A stretch of 64,000 bases of DNA, taken from contig NZ_NPEG01000015.1 of NCBI RefSeq assembly GCF_002812045.1, positions 17,727 to 81,726 on the forward strand, in the 5' to 3' direction. Shown in pieces: positions 46,881-57,102 of this stretch; positions within the stretch are counted from its first letter, which is position 1; each line of letters begins with the position of its first letter. Origin of the DNA: Leptospira haakeii. GTDB lineage: Bacteria; Spirochaetota; Leptospiria; Leptospirales; Leptospiraceae. Made by a program: the position numbers and the translations under genes. The notes under the pieces are model-generated. The model was given only the letters and a program-made list of their open reading frames with translations. It was not told the origin of the DNA and made no database searches.

Positions 46881-47588
46881 TCAAAGTTCTCGTTTCAAAA
46901 CTTCTATATCCGAATTCAATTCTTGGATAGAAGACTTCATCTTACCGTTATAAATTCCACGCAATCTAAGTTGAGAATCCAAAAGATAAACATGATCTGA
47001 ATGAAGAAAATCATTTTCAGTGAGTTTCTTCTTAGCATCCTCTTTCGGGATCGCAGTATCCGCATTGAAGGAATCTCTCGCTAAAGTATAAATTTCCTTT
47101 TGGTTCCCGGTTAGAAGTTTCCATTTTTCGTAACGGATCTTTCGTTTGGATCCATATTCTTTTAATACTTTCGGAGAATCCAGATCAGGTGTAGCGGAGA
47201 AGGACAAAATTTGGATATTAGGATCAGCCTCGAATTCTTTCTGCACCAAACTCAAATTGTTTGTGATAGTTGGGCAAATCCCTGCACATTTAGTAAAGAA
47301 GAAGGAAACCACAGTAATTTTTCCCTTACAGGACCCTTCTGAGACATCTTGATTTTCCTGATCCTTCATTATAAATTTGGAAATTTCTCGAGGTTTCGAA
47401 GAATTTTTATTCTCCCAAACAGGCTGTAGGTCTTTTCCAAAATACAGAGGGAGTTTGTCTTTTATGGGTGAAGAGAAGTCAGTGACCTCTTCCGAATATT
47501 CTTCTTTCGGATCTTTAGCACAAGAAACGAGAAGAGAAATAAGAACTAAATTGCAGAACAAAATTTTAGAATAAGATCGTATTCCCAT
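46881..47588 (-). CDS. SCO1/SenC family copper-binding lipoprotein
   Basis: 235 aa from the ATG at 47588, chosen because GAGGAA lies six bases ahead and the sequence MGIRSYSKILFCNLVLISLLVSC is then a good lipoprotein signal. Thioredoxin-like fold with the copper motif KCAGICP (CxxxC) and a downstream His in LHSDHVYLLD. SCO proteins deliver copper to the CuA site of cytochrome c oxidase. It overlaps the end of the MORN-like lipoprotein gene upstream, so it belongs to the YHYH-MORN-SCO operon. It would act downstream of the alternative complex III encoded nearby. Confidence 0.88.
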   Translation of the reverse strand: MGIRSYSKILFCNLVLISLLVSCAKDPKEEYSEEVTDFSSPIKDKLPLYFGKDLQPVWENKNSSKPREISKFIMKDQENQDVSEGSCKGKITVVSFFFTKCAGICPTITNNLSLVQKEFEADPNIQILSFSATPDLDSPKVLKEYGSKRKIRYEKWKLLTGNQKEIYTLARDSFNADTAIPKEDAKKKLTENDFLHSDHVYLLDSQLRLRGIYNGKMKSSIQELNSDIEVLKREL

Positions 47589-48117
47589 CTTCATTTCCTC
47601 GGATCTGACTGCATAATTTTCCACCGGTCATTCCGTATGCTCGCCCTTGATAAATCACAAAGTTCATATAGATCTGCCCGTTCTCTCTCCACATCTTCTT
47701 TCCGATCACTTTTCCGTGATCGAATTTTGCATAAGAATATAACGATCCTGAATTTCTCCATTCCCATTGAGAACCATGGAACTGGCCTTCTGAGTATTCG
47801 TTGTGGAAACGTTTTTTACCGTCGGGGAACCAACCTAGATGAATTCCTATCTTCTTCCCTGCAGAAAATTCTCTTTCAGCTAAAACCTGGCCATTAGAAT
47901 GTACATCCTTTTCAATCCCGTCAGGTAGGCCATTCTTATAGGAAGTTACTCTAAAGACTCCCAATTCTTCTGTTTTAGATTCCAAAAGTCCGTGGAACTT
48001 TTCTCCTCTATAAAAAACGATCCTTCCATTTCGAGTGATAGAAGGATCGGTACTTGCGACCCGAGCAGGATCGCAAGTAATCAAAAGAAAACAGATCAGG
48101 AATAAATAAAACTTCAA
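47566..48117 (-). CDS. MORN-repeat (YwqK-like) lipoprotein
   Basis: 183 aa. Lipoprotein signal MKFYLFLICFLLITC with Cys at 15. Four or five MORN-like repeats follow, each about 20-24 residues with the pattern G.P.G......G (KNGLPDGIEKDVHSNGQVL, KKIGIHLGWFPDGKKR, EGQFHGSQWEWRNSGSLY, GKVIGKKMWRENGQIY). YwqK-type proteins are often listed as antitoxins, but a lipid-anchored MORN protein here is more likely structural or a binding module. It starts 12 bp after the YHYH gene and overlaps the SCO1 gene. Confidence 0.8.
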   Translation of the reverse strand: MKFYLFLICFLLITCDPARVASTDPSITRNGRIVFYRGEKFHGLLESKTEELGVFRVTSYKNGLPDGIEKDVHSNGQVLAEREFSAGKKIGIHLGWFPDGKKRFHNEYSEGQFHGSQWEWRNSGSLYSYAKFDHGKVIGKKMWRENGQIYMNFVIYQGRAYGMTGGKLCSQIRGNEDGNTILF

Positions 48118-48129
48118 TCTGACCTCTGA

Positions 48130-49017
48130 TCAGTCCACAGAACCTGGAGTGCCCTTGAAGTAACTTCCGATAATGTATCCGTTCAAACCCGTATTGTTTT
48201 CTACGTGATAACAATACGTTGCATCTACAAATTCGGTAGTAGTGCAAGAAGTTGTGTGAGTAGTAGAATCCAATGTAGGATAAGAACCTGATTGGTTTTT
48301 CTTTCCATAGATCGGGAAACCATCCAGCATAAGCCCTACCATACTATTATCATCATTAGTGATCTTATAAGGTTCCGTATGATAATGATATTTTCCGGTA
48401 TTCTGAGGATGACCTTGCGAAGGATCCATTGTGTAATATTCTGTTGCAAAAGAATCTCCAGGAGCTGCCTGGTTATTAAAGATCACGACGCCTAATGTTG
48501 TAATTCCCACGGAATCTGTTCCCGCATTTGACTGAGAACAATCGGTAACAGTAGGAGTAGTTGGAATCGTCATTGTAATATTCTGAGTTATAATATGATT
48601 CGGATTCGTGTGAAAACCACCTCCAGTGTCTATAGCTTCATAATAACTACTATCTGTGCCCGTATAATATGAACTTTTATGAGGAGGCCTATCAGTGGTT
48701 GTGATCACATAATTGGAACCATCCACAGTCACTGTTACACAATGAAAATTGGTTTTCATCCAGCAAGGAGCCTCTGCTGCAATACTAGTTACGCAAGTAG
48801 GACCTCCAAAACCGAGGCTATCCGCAGAATTGTTGATCGCACTAGGACAAGATGCGTTGGAAGTAAGAGTTGTAGGCATTGTAGTGGTGGTTTTAGGCGT
48901 ACATTGTGAAGAAGACAATAAAACCGCCGCGGAAGAGAGATCAGTTCCTCCGGAGCTATCACAGTTCCATACAAGAACAGCAATAGCAGTCAATAGAATA
49001 GATCGTAAACGAAGCAT
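48130..49017 (-). CDS. YHYH-domain lipoprotein
   Basis: 295 aa. Signal MLRLRSILLTAIAVLVWNC with Cys at 19, then a low-complexity Ser/Thr region. The YHYH domain is recognised by GKYHYHTEPYKI and the following MVGLMLDGFPIYGKKN. Several Cys and the many His make metal binding plausible. YHYH proteins are uncharacterised but frequently encoded beside SCO-type and MORN proteins, as here. First gene of this three-lipoprotein operon. Confidence 0.85.
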   Translation of the reverse strand: MLRLRSILLTAIAVLVWNCDSSGGTDLSSAAVLLSSSQCTPKTTTTMPTTLTSNASCPSAINNSADSLGFGGPTCVTSIAAEAPCWMKTNFHCVTVTVDGSNYVITTTDRPPHKSSYYTGTDSSYYEAIDTGGGFHTNPNHIITQNITMTIPTTPTVTDCSQSNAGTDSVGITTLGVVIFNNQAAPGDSFATEYYTMDPSQGHPQNTGKYHYHTEPYKITNDDNSMVGLMLDGFPIYGKKNQSGSYPTLDSTTHTTSCTTTEFVDATYCYHVENNTGLNGYIIGSYFKGTPGSVD

Positions 49018-49109
49018 AATTACTCCAAACTTGTTAGTTTAGAATAATCTACGAAATCTTTCGGATGAATTCGACCGCCCCAATCGGCTCGAACCATATT
49101 TTTAGGGTT

Positions 49110-50276
49110 TTATACTGAACCTACCTTGGAAATTTCTTCCAGATACTGAGTTGGTGTCTTTCCTGTGACTTTTTTAAAAGAAGTGTTAAAAGTGGATTTG
49201 GAATTAAACCCATACTCAAGGGCTAATCTCAAAAAATTAGGACGTTCTTCTGAGATATTTTCCAGAGCATAGATGATATCTTTGATCCTATACTCATTTA
49301 CAAAATTATAGAAATTTGTTTCCAACGTTTCGCTTAATATTTGGGTGATATAGAATCTAGGAATATCCGTATTTTCGGAAAGTAAATCGATGGAGAATTC
49401 AGAATCTTTATAAGGTTTTTCAGACTCCATATAATTTCGGATCTTAGAAAGATAATCAGGGATCATATCTTCTCTCAGTCCTGACTTTTCATATTTTTTA
49501 CGATCTTCTTCTACTTCCACTTCTGCTTTTGCGGTTCTCTCCTTAAATGCATGCAGCTCTCGATGTGTGTAAACCACAGTTTGCCTTACGCCGAACCAGC
49601 AAAAAAATACGGAGAAAGCTAATACCGCGGCACCTCTGACCAAACGAGGTTCATAGGTTTCAGGGCGAAGATCCGTAAAAAGTAAACCTTCTAACAAAAT
49701 ATGGACTCCGGTGGATATTACGAATAGTACCAAACTCCAATACATCCATCGTAAATCCTTAATACTGTCTATATTAGAAAAATGATTTACTATATTCTTC
49801 CTATGATTGTTCAAAAGTAGAAATGTCCAGGCGGAATAAACCAGCATAGAAGTGACCAGAAGACCACCATTCGGATGAAATCCCCTACTCGGTCTATGCC
49901 AATCATAAGGAGAAAATTCTTCTTCAGGAGGTTGAAAAAAGAATAATCTAGATAAAAGTATACATTGTAAGATCACAAAAGGAACAAAATGAAGAAGGTC
50001 CGCTTTTCTGAATCTTTTACCTTCGGTTGTTATATTTTGAATATAAAGTAATAATAATGGACCGTACGTGTAAGGGAACAGGACAGTAAAATCCAAAAAC
50101 TCGGGGCCCCATTCGAATCTATGGACTAACAAATGTCCTAGATGAGGAGCCGCCAAAAATATTATGAATATTGAATAGATAGAATCGAAAGAATATCTAG
50201 GTCTTTTGGTAAAGATCAGAAATGCGGAAAAAACACAGATCGTGAATGAGATAATCGGGATCGCAGGAACCATCAT
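49110..50276 (-). CDS. AraC-family transcriptional regulator with N-terminal membrane domain
   Basis: The N-terminal 240 residues contain about seven hydrophobic helices. The C-terminal 110 residues are an AraC-type double helix-turn-helix (DIPRFYITQILSETLETNFYNFVNEYRI, LALEYGFNSKSTFNTSFKKVTGKTPTQYLEEI). Membrane-bound AraC regulators probably sense an envelope or external signal. I chose the ATG at 50276, which overlaps the stop of the upstream acyltransferase (TAATG); an ATG at 50315 (401 aa) is also possible. Targets unknown. Confidence 0.85.
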   Translation of the reverse strand: MMVPAIPIISFTICVFSAFLIFTKRPRYSFDSIYSIFIIFLAAPHLGHLLVHRFEWGPEFLDFTVLFPYTYGPLLLLYIQNITTEGKRFRKADLLHFVPFVILQCILLSRLFFFQPPEEEFSPYDWHRPSRGFHPNGGLLVTSMLVYSAWTFLLLNNHRKNIVNHFSNIDSIKDLRWMYWSLVLFVISTGVHILLEGLLFTDLRPETYEPRLVRGAAVLAFSVFFCWFGVRQTVVYTHRELHAFKERTAKAEVEVEEDRKKYEKSGLREDMIPDYLSKIRNYMESEKPYKDSEFSIDLLSENTDIPRFYITQILSETLETNFYNFVNEYRIKDIIYALENISEERPNFLRLALEYGFNSKSTFNTSFKKVTGKTPTQYLEEISKVGSV

Positions 50277-51238
50277 TAAATTTGACCCGGGAAATCCCCC
50301 GGCTTGGTTCTCCATCTTCTATGCACCCAGAAATATTGTTCAGGATACAGTTTTACTTCTTCTTCTAATGCTTTGGTCCAAACTTCAGTGTAATGACGAA
50401 TTGCAGCTTCTCTATCTGAGAATGCGGATTTATCTACGAAGCCAAGATCCTTAACTCGTACCATGACCTTTCCTTTTTCTCCGCATAAAACCGAATAGAG
50501 TAACATTTTTGCGCCGGTCAGATACGCCATCAATGCAGGTCCCTGGTAGGTCGAAGCTTTTCGATTGAAGAAGTCCACAAAGATCCCCACCTTACCCGCA
50601 TTCTGATCGGAACCGAATCCTACCCAATAACCTTGTTTTAACATTTTAGTAACTTGGCTGGACTCTTCTGTGGAAACTAATTTGATCCCATTCTTACTTC
50701 TTAATTTATGGATAAGTCTATCCACATAAGGGTTTCGGACTTTTTTATAAATCCCCCCTCCCTTCATCCTGATCCCCATGAACTGTACAAGGATTTCCCA
50801 AGTACCAAAATGCCCAGAGATCAGAACAACTCCTACTCCGTCTTGTATCGTTTTCTGTTCGATCGCCAAAGACTCTGCATCATAAACCAGATATTTATCC
50901 ATCCATTTACGGCTTAAACGAGGAGCGAACAAGGTACCTGCGAGAAGGTCACCTATATGAAGAAAACTTTTCCATACAAGTTCCTTCTTCTTCTCTTCCG
51001 AATACTCAGGAAATGCGTGGGAAATATTATCGTAAGCGATCTTGCGATGTTTTTTAGCCAGCGGATAAAGAAGACGTACCAAAAATCTTCCGTAAAATAA
51101 ACACGCTCTATAAGGAAGAATTCTGAACGGTAGATAAAATAAGTATAAAAAGATATAGGGAATAATATAGCGAACCAAAGTAGATCCAATTCTTGTTTTT
51201 CGAACATAAGGATTCGATCCTTGTTCTTTGACAAGCAA
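50276..51238 (-). CDS. Lysophospholipid/lipid A acyltransferase, LpxL (HtrB) family
   Basis: 320 aa. One N-terminal hydrophobic segment, then the LpxL-family fold. The acyltransferase motif is [10 protein letters not shown] (HX4E). Later blocks are [48 protein letters not shown] (substrate site) and [17 protein letters not shown]. It adds secondary acyl chains to lipid A from acyl-ACP at the inner membrane. It lies eight bases after the M20 peptidase gene and is coupled to the AraC gene. Confidence 0.88.
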   Translation of the reverse strand: MLVKEQGSNPYVRKTRIGSTLVRYIIPYIFLYLFYLPFRILPYRACLFYGRFLVRLLYPLAKKHRKIAYDNISHAFPEYSEEKKKELVWKSFLHIGDLLAGTLFAPRLSRKWMDKYLVYDAESLAIEQKTIQDGVGVVLISGHFGTWEILVQFMGIRMKGGGIYKKVRNPYVDRLIHKLRSKNGIKLVSTEESSQVTKMLKQGYWVGFGSDQNAGKVGIFVDFFNRKASTYQGPALMAYLTGAKMLLYSVLCGEKGKVMVRVKDLGFVDKSAFSDREAAIRHYTEVWTKALEEEVKLYPEQYFWVHRRWRTKPGDFPGQI

Positions 51239-51245
51239 AAAGACC

Positions 51246-52694
51246 TCAGTTCATCTGGTGTAGTATCTCGAATATAATCTGAGTTCCCAATTTTAAATTT
51301 TCTACACTGATACTTTCATTCTTAGCATGAAGCATAGTAAGTTCTTTTTCATTCAGAAGAACAGGAATCAGCCCATAACATTCCATACCAATCTGACGAA
51401 AGTATGCATTATCCGTTTTACCTGGAGAAATAAAAGGAGCAGCAACACTCCCAGGAATTTTACGAGTCGCAACGGAAGCAATCGTTTGGAATAAGATCGA
51501 ATCCAGTTTAGATTTATCAGAATTCACCGTGGATGCAGGCTCCACTTCCACTTCATATTTTTCCGCGATCTTCTGGATCTCCTTCAAATATTCTAAAGGA
51601 TCAAATCCAGGAAGAAGTCTCACATCCAGTTTTGCTTCCGCCAAAGAAGAAAGTACATTATGACCTTTACCTTCCTCCGTTTTGAGACCGGAAACAGATT
51701 TAGTATTTCTAGTGATAGCACTCAACTGCCTACTTGTACGGATCGGCCCGTACAATAATCTTCTCAAAATCGGAATATTTGAATTTTTTAATATGAAAGA
51801 ATTCGGAAAACGACTGATCGTTCCCAATTGATAGAAAAATCCTTGGGTTTCCTCGGAAATACGGATATCCGTATCGTATTCCAAAACTTCAGTTAAAAAT
51901 TTTAAAAGCCTAAGACTCGGATAATTTTGGCTGGGAGTGCTACCATGTCCCTGATCTCCTTTTGCCCTAACATTCAACCAAAGATTTCCTTTTTCCGCAT
52001 ACTGTATATTGAAGATGATACTTCCAGGAATAGCAACATCCTTGGTGCCGAAACTCCCCTCGTTCAACATGTATCCGTAACCTTTGAATAATTCAGGATG
52101 AGCCTTAAGTAAAAATCTCGCTCCTCTTTCACTTCCGGATTCTTCATCCGCCATACTTAAGAACATTATTTTTCTTTTAAGTGGGACCGCAGACCTTTTC
52201 AGCTCCAAAAAAGAAATGATCTGCATTGCAATCAGGCCTTTACAATCCAGAGCGCCTCTCCCATGAATTCTGCCGTCTTTAATGGTTCCTGCAAATGGAT
52301 CTTCTGCCCATTCTTTAGGGTCCGCTTCCACCACATCCAAATGATTTCCGAGAATTAAACCATTTTCAGAACTCGGAACATTTGGCTCTAACTCAGCAAT
52401 CAGATTCACTCTATCCGGAAACCCGGGCTCGGAGATAAGTTTAGTCTTAATACCTTCTTTTTCGAAAATAGATCTGATATATTCTGCTACTTGTTTTTCG
52501 TTTCCTCGTACAGACTTGATCCGGATTAGATCGGTGAGAATTTTAATAGTTTCCGCTTCTCTCTTATCCCAAGAAAGGATATGATTCTCTTCTTTAAGAG
52601 TGGTGTTTTTAATGGGAGAAGTAACACATTCTATATAAAAAAAGAGGCAAACGATAAGACCTAAACGGCAAAAGAAGAATCTATCTTTGAACAT
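51246..52694 (-). CDS. M20-family metallopeptidase, lipoprotein-like
   Basis: 482 aa. The hydrophobic start ([14 protein letters not shown]) has a possible lipobox with Cys near 23, so the enzyme is probably periplasmic and lipid-anchored. Metal-site motifs of M20 peptidases are intact: [39 protein letters not shown] with the catalytic Glu pair, and a late His-poor block [12 protein letters not shown] dimerisation domain lies in the middle ([10 protein letters not shown]). The substrate is a peptide or acylated amino acid, not determined. First gene of a minus-strand run with the acyltransferase and AraC gene. Confidence 0.87.
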   Translation of the reverse strand: MFKDRFFFCRLGLIVCLFFYIECVTSPIKNTTLKEENHILSWDKREAETIKILTDLIRIKSVRGNEKQVAEYIRSIFEKEGIKTKLISEPGFPDRVNLIAELEPNVPSSENGLILGNHLDVVEADPKEWAEDPFAGTIKDGRIHGRGALDCKGLIAMQIISFLELKRSAVPLKRKIMFLSMADEESGSERGARFLLKAHPELFKGYGYMLNEGSFGTKDVAIPGSIIFNIQYAEKGNLWLNVRAKGDQGHGSTPSQNYPSLRLLKFLTEVLEYDTDIRISEETQGFFYQLGTISRFPNSFILKNSNIPILRRLLYGPIRTSRQLSAITRNTKSVSGLKTEEGKGHNVLSSLAEAKLDVRLLPGFDPLEYLKEIQKIAEKYEVEVEPASTVNSDKSKLDSILFQTIASVATRKIPGSVAAPFISPGKTDNAYFRQIGMECYGLIPVLLNEKELTMLHAKNESISVENLKLGTQIIFEILHQMN

Positions 52695-52748
52695 TCTCCA
52701 GTTTTAAGAGATTATCCATCTAACGTCCATAATTTACTTTAGCGGTTT

Positions 52749-52778
52749 TTCGCACAAAGGTCACAAAGAGCACGGAGA
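52749..52778 (-). repeat. Dispersed CTCCGTG/CTTTGTG intergenic repeat, copy B
   Basis: Read on the minus strand this begins TCTCCGTGCTCTTTGTG and ends CCTTTGTGCGAA. It differs from 2095-2123 by two substitutions and one inserted base. It lies in the 287-bp region between the M20 peptidase and the GT39 gene. That region also has a 6-bp hairpin at 52868-52884 (CCCAGG/CCTGGG) and otherwise shows nothing clear. Confidence 0.5.
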
Positions 52779-52981
52779 CTCTTTAATAGAACTAACTCTT
52801 CCACGAGGTTAAATACTTACGTGACTCCGTGTGAAAAAGGAATTACAAAAAAGGGGAAAAGTAGCCCCAGGAGGACCCTGGGACCAAAACCAAACCAGGC
52901 TCATAACAAAGCCTACTTAAGAATTCGGTGGGTTTGTAAAATTTCCCTTATACTTTTTTTCCCAAAATTAGAAAAAAAGAA

Positions 52982-54715
52982 TTATTTGGAATTCGCTGCC
53001 GTTGCCTCTTTTCCGGGCTTAAAACGGATCTTCCCTAAATACACCTTAGTAGTCAAAGAATCTCGTTTAGATTTTAAGAAGAAACCGAACTCAGGGGTTG
53101 CTACCTTATAACTCTCATATTCAGCAAAAATATCCAGATCCACTCGATTCGCAGTGAACTCATCAAAATGAGGCAGATATTTTTCGGAAATGAGTATCAT
53201 TCTTTCTCCATCCTTCTGCAGAGCTTCGAAAAGAACTTCAGGATCGAATAATGTTCTAGTAATACGTTTAGAATAGAACGCGTAAGATCTTTTAGAAGCG
53301 GGAACACCGAACATCAAAAACTTCTCTTTTCCAGGTTCTGCTTCTTGGATAATCTCCCCTACCTCTTTAGATGGTTGATAAGAAATAAGTAATGGATACG
53401 CATACAAACTTACCAAAGTAAAGAAGAAGGACACGGATACAACCAAGGTCCCAAGTATCGCGTTTATTTTGAAATATAATAGAACGATCGCTGCAATTCC
53501 TAGATAAATCGCCACCCAAACATAATAGGAAATAGGAACATCCATAACTAAGATCGGAAATAAGATCCCAGCAAATACGAATCCTATACTAGTCAGATAA
53601 ACTAAAAATTTTCCTGTAAAAGAAAGAGATCCCTCAGGGCTTTCGATCAGTTTAAGTAAAAATCCGGAACCAACAACTGCTCCCGCAGGAAGACACCAGT
53701 AAATATACTGAGGCAATTGGTATTTGGAAAAACTGATTAAAAATAAAAATAAGAATAACCAAAATGCGGGAACAAAATCCTGATCCTTCCATTCATTTTT
53801 TCGAATATTAGAGAATATATTTTTGCCCTTCTCTTTTACAAATCCTACCAAATTCGAAACTATCCAAGCTAGGAACGGCAATATGAATATCCCGAATGCC
53901 CAAGAAAAATTGGAGTAAAAGAATAGAGGATTGAATTTTTGGTCGTACATCTTGACGTAAAAACGACCGAAGGATTGGACCCAAAGGAAGAAATAAGGTC
54001 CGTAAGTATTAAACTCCAAATACAAAGGGATGGACCATAAGAATGGAGGAAGTAATGCTAAAATCCCCCCAGGGAAAAGTTTCATTCCGAGAAGTCTTTT
54101 CCAGTCTCTTCTGAAAAGAATATCTCCACCAATTCCGATCCCCGGAATCACAACTGCGATCGGCCCTTTTGTTATAAAGCCAAGTCCCATAGCGAGATAC
54201 ATCGCGTAATAATAGGCGGGATGTTTTTTGGTTCCCAAATAATAAAATGCGAATACCAAAATGATATAAGGAGTTACGTACACATCTATCTTAGGGTCCA
54301 CCACCATTGCATACAAGCCGGGAGATAACGCATATAAGAATACGGAGATCCAGGCACGTTTGGTATTTCCAGAATGTAATTTGGTGATAGTAAACACTCC
54401 CCAAAGAGAGAGAAGTGTCATGAGGATTGCAGGCAAACGGAATGCGTAATTATTCTGACCGAAAAGAGTAAAAGAAGAACTAATCTTCCAGAAAGTTAGG
54501 ATCGGTTTGTCCAGATATCTTCTTCCATTATCCCTGATAAAAAGCCAATTCCCGCTGTCGGTCATTTCTCTACCGATCTCAGCGTATTGGGAAGAATCAA
54601 TATCAATGACATCCAAAGGAGCCGTCAAAAATAAAGGCAGAACTGCCACCGCCAAAAGAAACCAAATAGAATATTTCACAAAAGGGATGTTTTTCCCATC
54701 CTGAACGAAATTCAT
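52982..54715 (-). CDS. GT39/ArnT-like membrane glycosyltransferase
   Basis: 577 aa from the ATG at 54715; a TTG 18 bases upstream is less likely. About eleven membrane helices. The first periplasmic loop has the catalytic acidic pattern [17 protein letters not shown], followed by [21 protein letters not shown] and AFRLPAIL, as in ArnT/PMT family enzymes that use polyprenyl-phosphate sugars. The C-terminal 130 residues form a soluble domain ([19 protein letters not shown]). Probable role: modification of lipid A or other surface glycans. The acceptor is unknown. Confidence 0.85.
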   Translation of the reverse strand: MNFVQDGKNIPFVKYSIWFLLAVAVLPLFLTAPLDVIDIDSSQYAEIGREMTDSGNWLFIRDNGRRYLDKPILTFWKISSSFTLFGQNNYAFRLPAILMTLLSLWGVFTITKLHSGNTKRAWISVFLYALSPGLYAMVVDPKIDVYVTPYIILVFAFYYLGTKKHPAYYYAMYLAMGLGFITKGPIAVVIPGIGIGGDILFRRDWKRLLGMKLFPGGILALLPPFLWSIPLYLEFNTYGPYFFLWVQSFGRFYVKMYDQKFNPLFFYSNFSWAFGIFILPFLAWIVSNLVGFVKEKGKNIFSNIRKNEWKDQDFVPAFWLFLFLFLISFSKYQLPQYIYWCLPAGAVVGSGFLLKLIESPEGSLSFTGKFLVYLTSIGFVFAGILFPILVMDVPISYYVWVAIYLGIAAIVLLYFKINAILGTLVVSVSFFFTLVSLYAYPLLISYQPSKEVGEIIQEAEPGKEKFLMFGVPASKRSYAFYSKRITRTLFDPEVLFEALQKDGERMILISEKYLPHFDEFTANRVDLDIFAEYESYKVATPEFGFFLKSKRDSLTTKVYLGKIRFKPGKEATAANSK

Positions 54716-54754
54716 ATTTTTATAATACTCCAAACTTAATAGAAAAACGAAGGA

Positions 54755-55051
54755 TCAATCCATGAGACCGGATTCCATGAGGCAACGTGTAAATCCGGTA
54801 CATGTTTTTTCGGACTCATAGCAAGGCATCGCGTATCCTTGTTCTCTCAAACATCCGGATTCACATTCAATCTGCATGAAACTTTTTTGGGAAGCTTCCA
54901 TAGGTCCCTTGGCTTGGAATTGTTTCTCCACACAAGAGGTGAAAAACCCGCAGATCTCTTGGCATTTTTGTTGGTAGGGATCTTTACAATCGGTGATCCC
55001 GATCATAATAAAAGAAAATAAGAATAAGGTCGAAAAAAGGGACAGCCTCAT
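54755..55051 (-). CDS. Small cysteine-rich lipoprotein
   Basis: 98 aa from the ATG at 55051, chosen because it gives the signal MRLSLFSTLFLFSFIMIGITDC with lipidated Cys at 22; an upstream in-frame start would run into rlmN. The mature part has eight further Cys in a repeated layout: CQEICGFFTSC, then CESGC, then PC, and CTGFTRC. This suggests two related disulfide-linked helical hairpins. I recall Cys-rich lipoproteins of this kind in leptospires but no function. It lies 32 bp after rlmN. Confidence 0.72.
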   Translation of the reverse strand: MRLSLFSTLFLFSFIMIGITDCKDPYQQKCQEICGFFTSCVEKQFQAKGPMEASQKSFMQIECESGCLREQGYAMPCYESEKTCTGFTRCLMESGLMD

Positions 55052-55082
55052 TCCAGCTAGGTTATTCGATACGGATCTAAGG

Positions 55083-56156
55083 TCAACTTTTTGCGGCGAG
55101 CATTCCACATGCCCCATTGATGTCTTTTCCAGGGGATCTTCTGTTCAAGATAGGAACTCCAGCAGGTTCCAAATGGCGCAAAAACTCATCTATCTCCTGA
55201 TCCGTAGGCCTTCTCCAGCCGAAGAACTCAGTGTTCAAAGGGATTACGTTTATTTTACAATCCAGTTTTCTTGCGATCTTCACCAATTTTTTGGCGTCTT
55301 CGGCGCTCATGTTCACGCCAGGGATCATCACGTATTCGAATGTGATCCTACGTTTTAGAACTTTGGTATATTCTAAGGCGGCATCTAAAAGTTCAGGAAG
55401 TGCAAACTTCTCTTCTATATCCATGATCTCTTTTCTTCCGTTCGGATCAGGATGATTGAGAGAAATTGCAAGATTATAAGGCTCTTTATTTTCTATAAAT
55501 CTGCGGATACCGTTCACTACTCCTGAAGTGGAGATTGTAATTCTTTTAGCGCCCATTCCCAAAGCTTCTCCATCATGAAGAAGTTTTGCCGCTCGCATTA
55601 CATTAAAGTAATTATGCATAGGTTCACCCATTCCCATGAACACTATGTTTGTGGCTCTATCGCCTACGATCTTTTCTACCTGTAGGATCTGATCTATGAT
55701 CTCACCCGCTTTTAGATTCCCCATATAAGGAAGTTTCGCAGTGGCACAAAATTTACAGTTTAAGGTACAACCTATTTGAGAAGAAATACAGATCGTTTTC
55801 CTTCCGCCGTCTCCGGAAGGGATCCAAACTGATTCGAATTCTTTTCCACTTCTGGGAACAGATTCGAATGTGAATTTTTGGGTCCCATCTACTGATTTTA
55901 AATGTTTAGCAACGCTGATGGAGGAGAGGCTAAATTTCTCTTTTAATTTTTCCTTTAAGTCCTTCCCAATCGTGGAGAACTCTTCCCAGGACTCGTAACG
56001 ATTTGCGTACAATCCATTATAAATTTGTTTTGCTCTAAAAGGTTTTTCACCAAGGTCTGAAATGATCTGAGTGAGTTCTTCTAAAGTATGGCCTTTGACA
56101 GGAATTTTTCCAGTTCCATTCTCCTCGATTTCAGTATTGGGAATGGTTTCGTTCAC
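55083..56156 (-). CDS. rlmN: Dual-specificity RNA methyltransferase RlmN
   Basis: 357-aa radical-SAM enzyme that methylates C2 of A2503 in 23S rRNA and A37 in some tRNAs. The iron-sulfur motif [13 protein letters not shown] has Cys at 130, 134 and 137. GEP motif [13 protein letters not shown]-binding ITISTSGVV and LAISLNHPD follow. The substrate-linking Cys is C350 in the C-terminal GACGML. Length is normal for the family. Its ATG overlaps the stop of the upstream TPR gene by four bases. Confidence 0.97.
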   Translation of the reverse strand: MNETIPNTEIEENGTGKIPVKGHTLEELTQIISDLGEKPFRAKQIYNGLYANRYESWEEFSTIGKDLKEKLKEKFSLSSISVAKHLKSVDGTQKFTFESVPRSGKEFESVWIPSGDGGRKTICISSQIGCTLNCKFCATAKLPYMGNLKAGEIIDQILQVEKIVGDRATNIVFMGMGEPMHNYFNVMRAAKLLHDGEALGMGAKRITISTSGVVNGIRRFIENKEPYNLAISLNHPDPNGRKEIMDIEEKFALPELLDAALEYTKVLKRRITFEYVMIPGVNMSAEDAKKLVKIARKLDCKINVIPLNTEFFGWRRPTDQEIDEFLRHLEPAGVPILNRRSPGKDINGACGMLAAKS

Positions 56157-57055
56157 TTGCAGTAATCCTTATATTGTTTTTCTGCGTTTTCGTATCCTAG
56201 ATCCCAGGATTTTTTATAATCTTTGCAGGATTCGGTTTTTCTCTTTAAGGCAGCGTAACCTAATCCGCGATTAAAATATGAGATCGAATCATCCGGTAAG
56301 ATCCTCAAAACTTTGGAATAAGAATCCACACTATCTTTATATTTTCCGGAGGCATAATACGCAAATCCTAAGGCAAAGATCGCCCTAGGATATTCCGGCT
56401 CAAGCTGAACCGCTTTTTTAGCATCAGCCAAAGATTCTTTCGTTTTTTCTAATATACCCAGCTGGATCGATCTTTCCGCAAAAGCATATGACTTTATCAG
56501 ACCGGAATTGATCGCCTTATTCATGTCCTTTAAACCTTCTTCTTTTCTTTCCAGACCGAAGCGGCTTAATCCTCTATAAAACAATGCATCCAGATTGGTT
56601 TGGTCCAAAGAATATGAGGAATCAAAATCCGTTTCGGACTCTGTGTATCTATTCAGATAATATTTGCTCAAACCCCGATTATAGAACGCGGAAGAATTTT
56701 TAGGATTTACCGCAAGATAACGATCATATTGGGAAATTGCATTATCATACTCAGATGCATTATAAGAATCTAAACCTTGTTGAAAAAGTTCATTCAATTC
56801 TTGCTCAGTAAGAATTTCAGCGGGAGTATTACGGCTCTCTGATTCTTTTTCTAATTGATCCAGAAAAGAACTGATAGTAGCAGTGATCCAGAAAAACACG
56901 GCGTTAGGAGTTTCGGTTTTTACTTCCTGCTCTTCGGCCGTTGACCCAGAACTTGTTTTTTCAGGTTCGTCAGAAGAAACAGTCTTTGGAGAAAAGATCT
57001 GAATCCCAGCCAAGATCAAACCAACTACCAGGAAAATACCTAATACTCTCTGCAT
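56153..57055 (-). CDS. Membrane-anchored TPR protein
   Basis: 300 aa. One N-terminal helix (about 4-22, [17 protein letters not shown]) anchors it, and an acidic linker follows. From about residue 95 there are six TPR units, with typical positions such as [70 protein letters not shown] and [16 protein letters not shown] protein-interaction scaffold at the envelope is likely. Coupled to rlmN by a four-base overlap; no functional link is evident. Confidence 0.82.
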   Translation of the reverse strand: MQRVLGIFLVVGLILAGIQIFSPKTVSSDEPEKTSSGSTAEEQEVKTETPNAVFFWITATISSFLDQLEKESESRNTPAEILTEQELNELFQQGLDSYNASEYDNAISQYDRYLAVNPKNSSAFYNRGLSKYYLNRYTESETDFDSSYSLDQTNLDALFYRGLSRFGLERKEEGLKDMNKAINSGLIKSYAFAERSIQLGILEKTKESLADAKKAVQLEPEYPRAIFALGFAYYASGKYKDSVDSYSKVLRILPDDSISYFNRGLGYAALKRKTESCKDYKKSWDLGYENAEKQYKDYCK

Positions 57056-57102
57056 ATGATTTGTATGACCGGATTTTAGAAGGAATACCAGCTTTTTTCC
57101 GG

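Noticed and set aside
47566..48117. Naming the MORN lipoprotein an antitoxin (YwqK label)
   Set aside because: It has a lipoprotein signal and no adjacent toxin; the label is only inherited from automatic annotation.
52821..53111. Plus-strand frame over the intergenic region and 3' end of the GT39 gene
   Set aside because: No recognisable domain; it overlaps a conserved gene end and intergenic repeat sequence.
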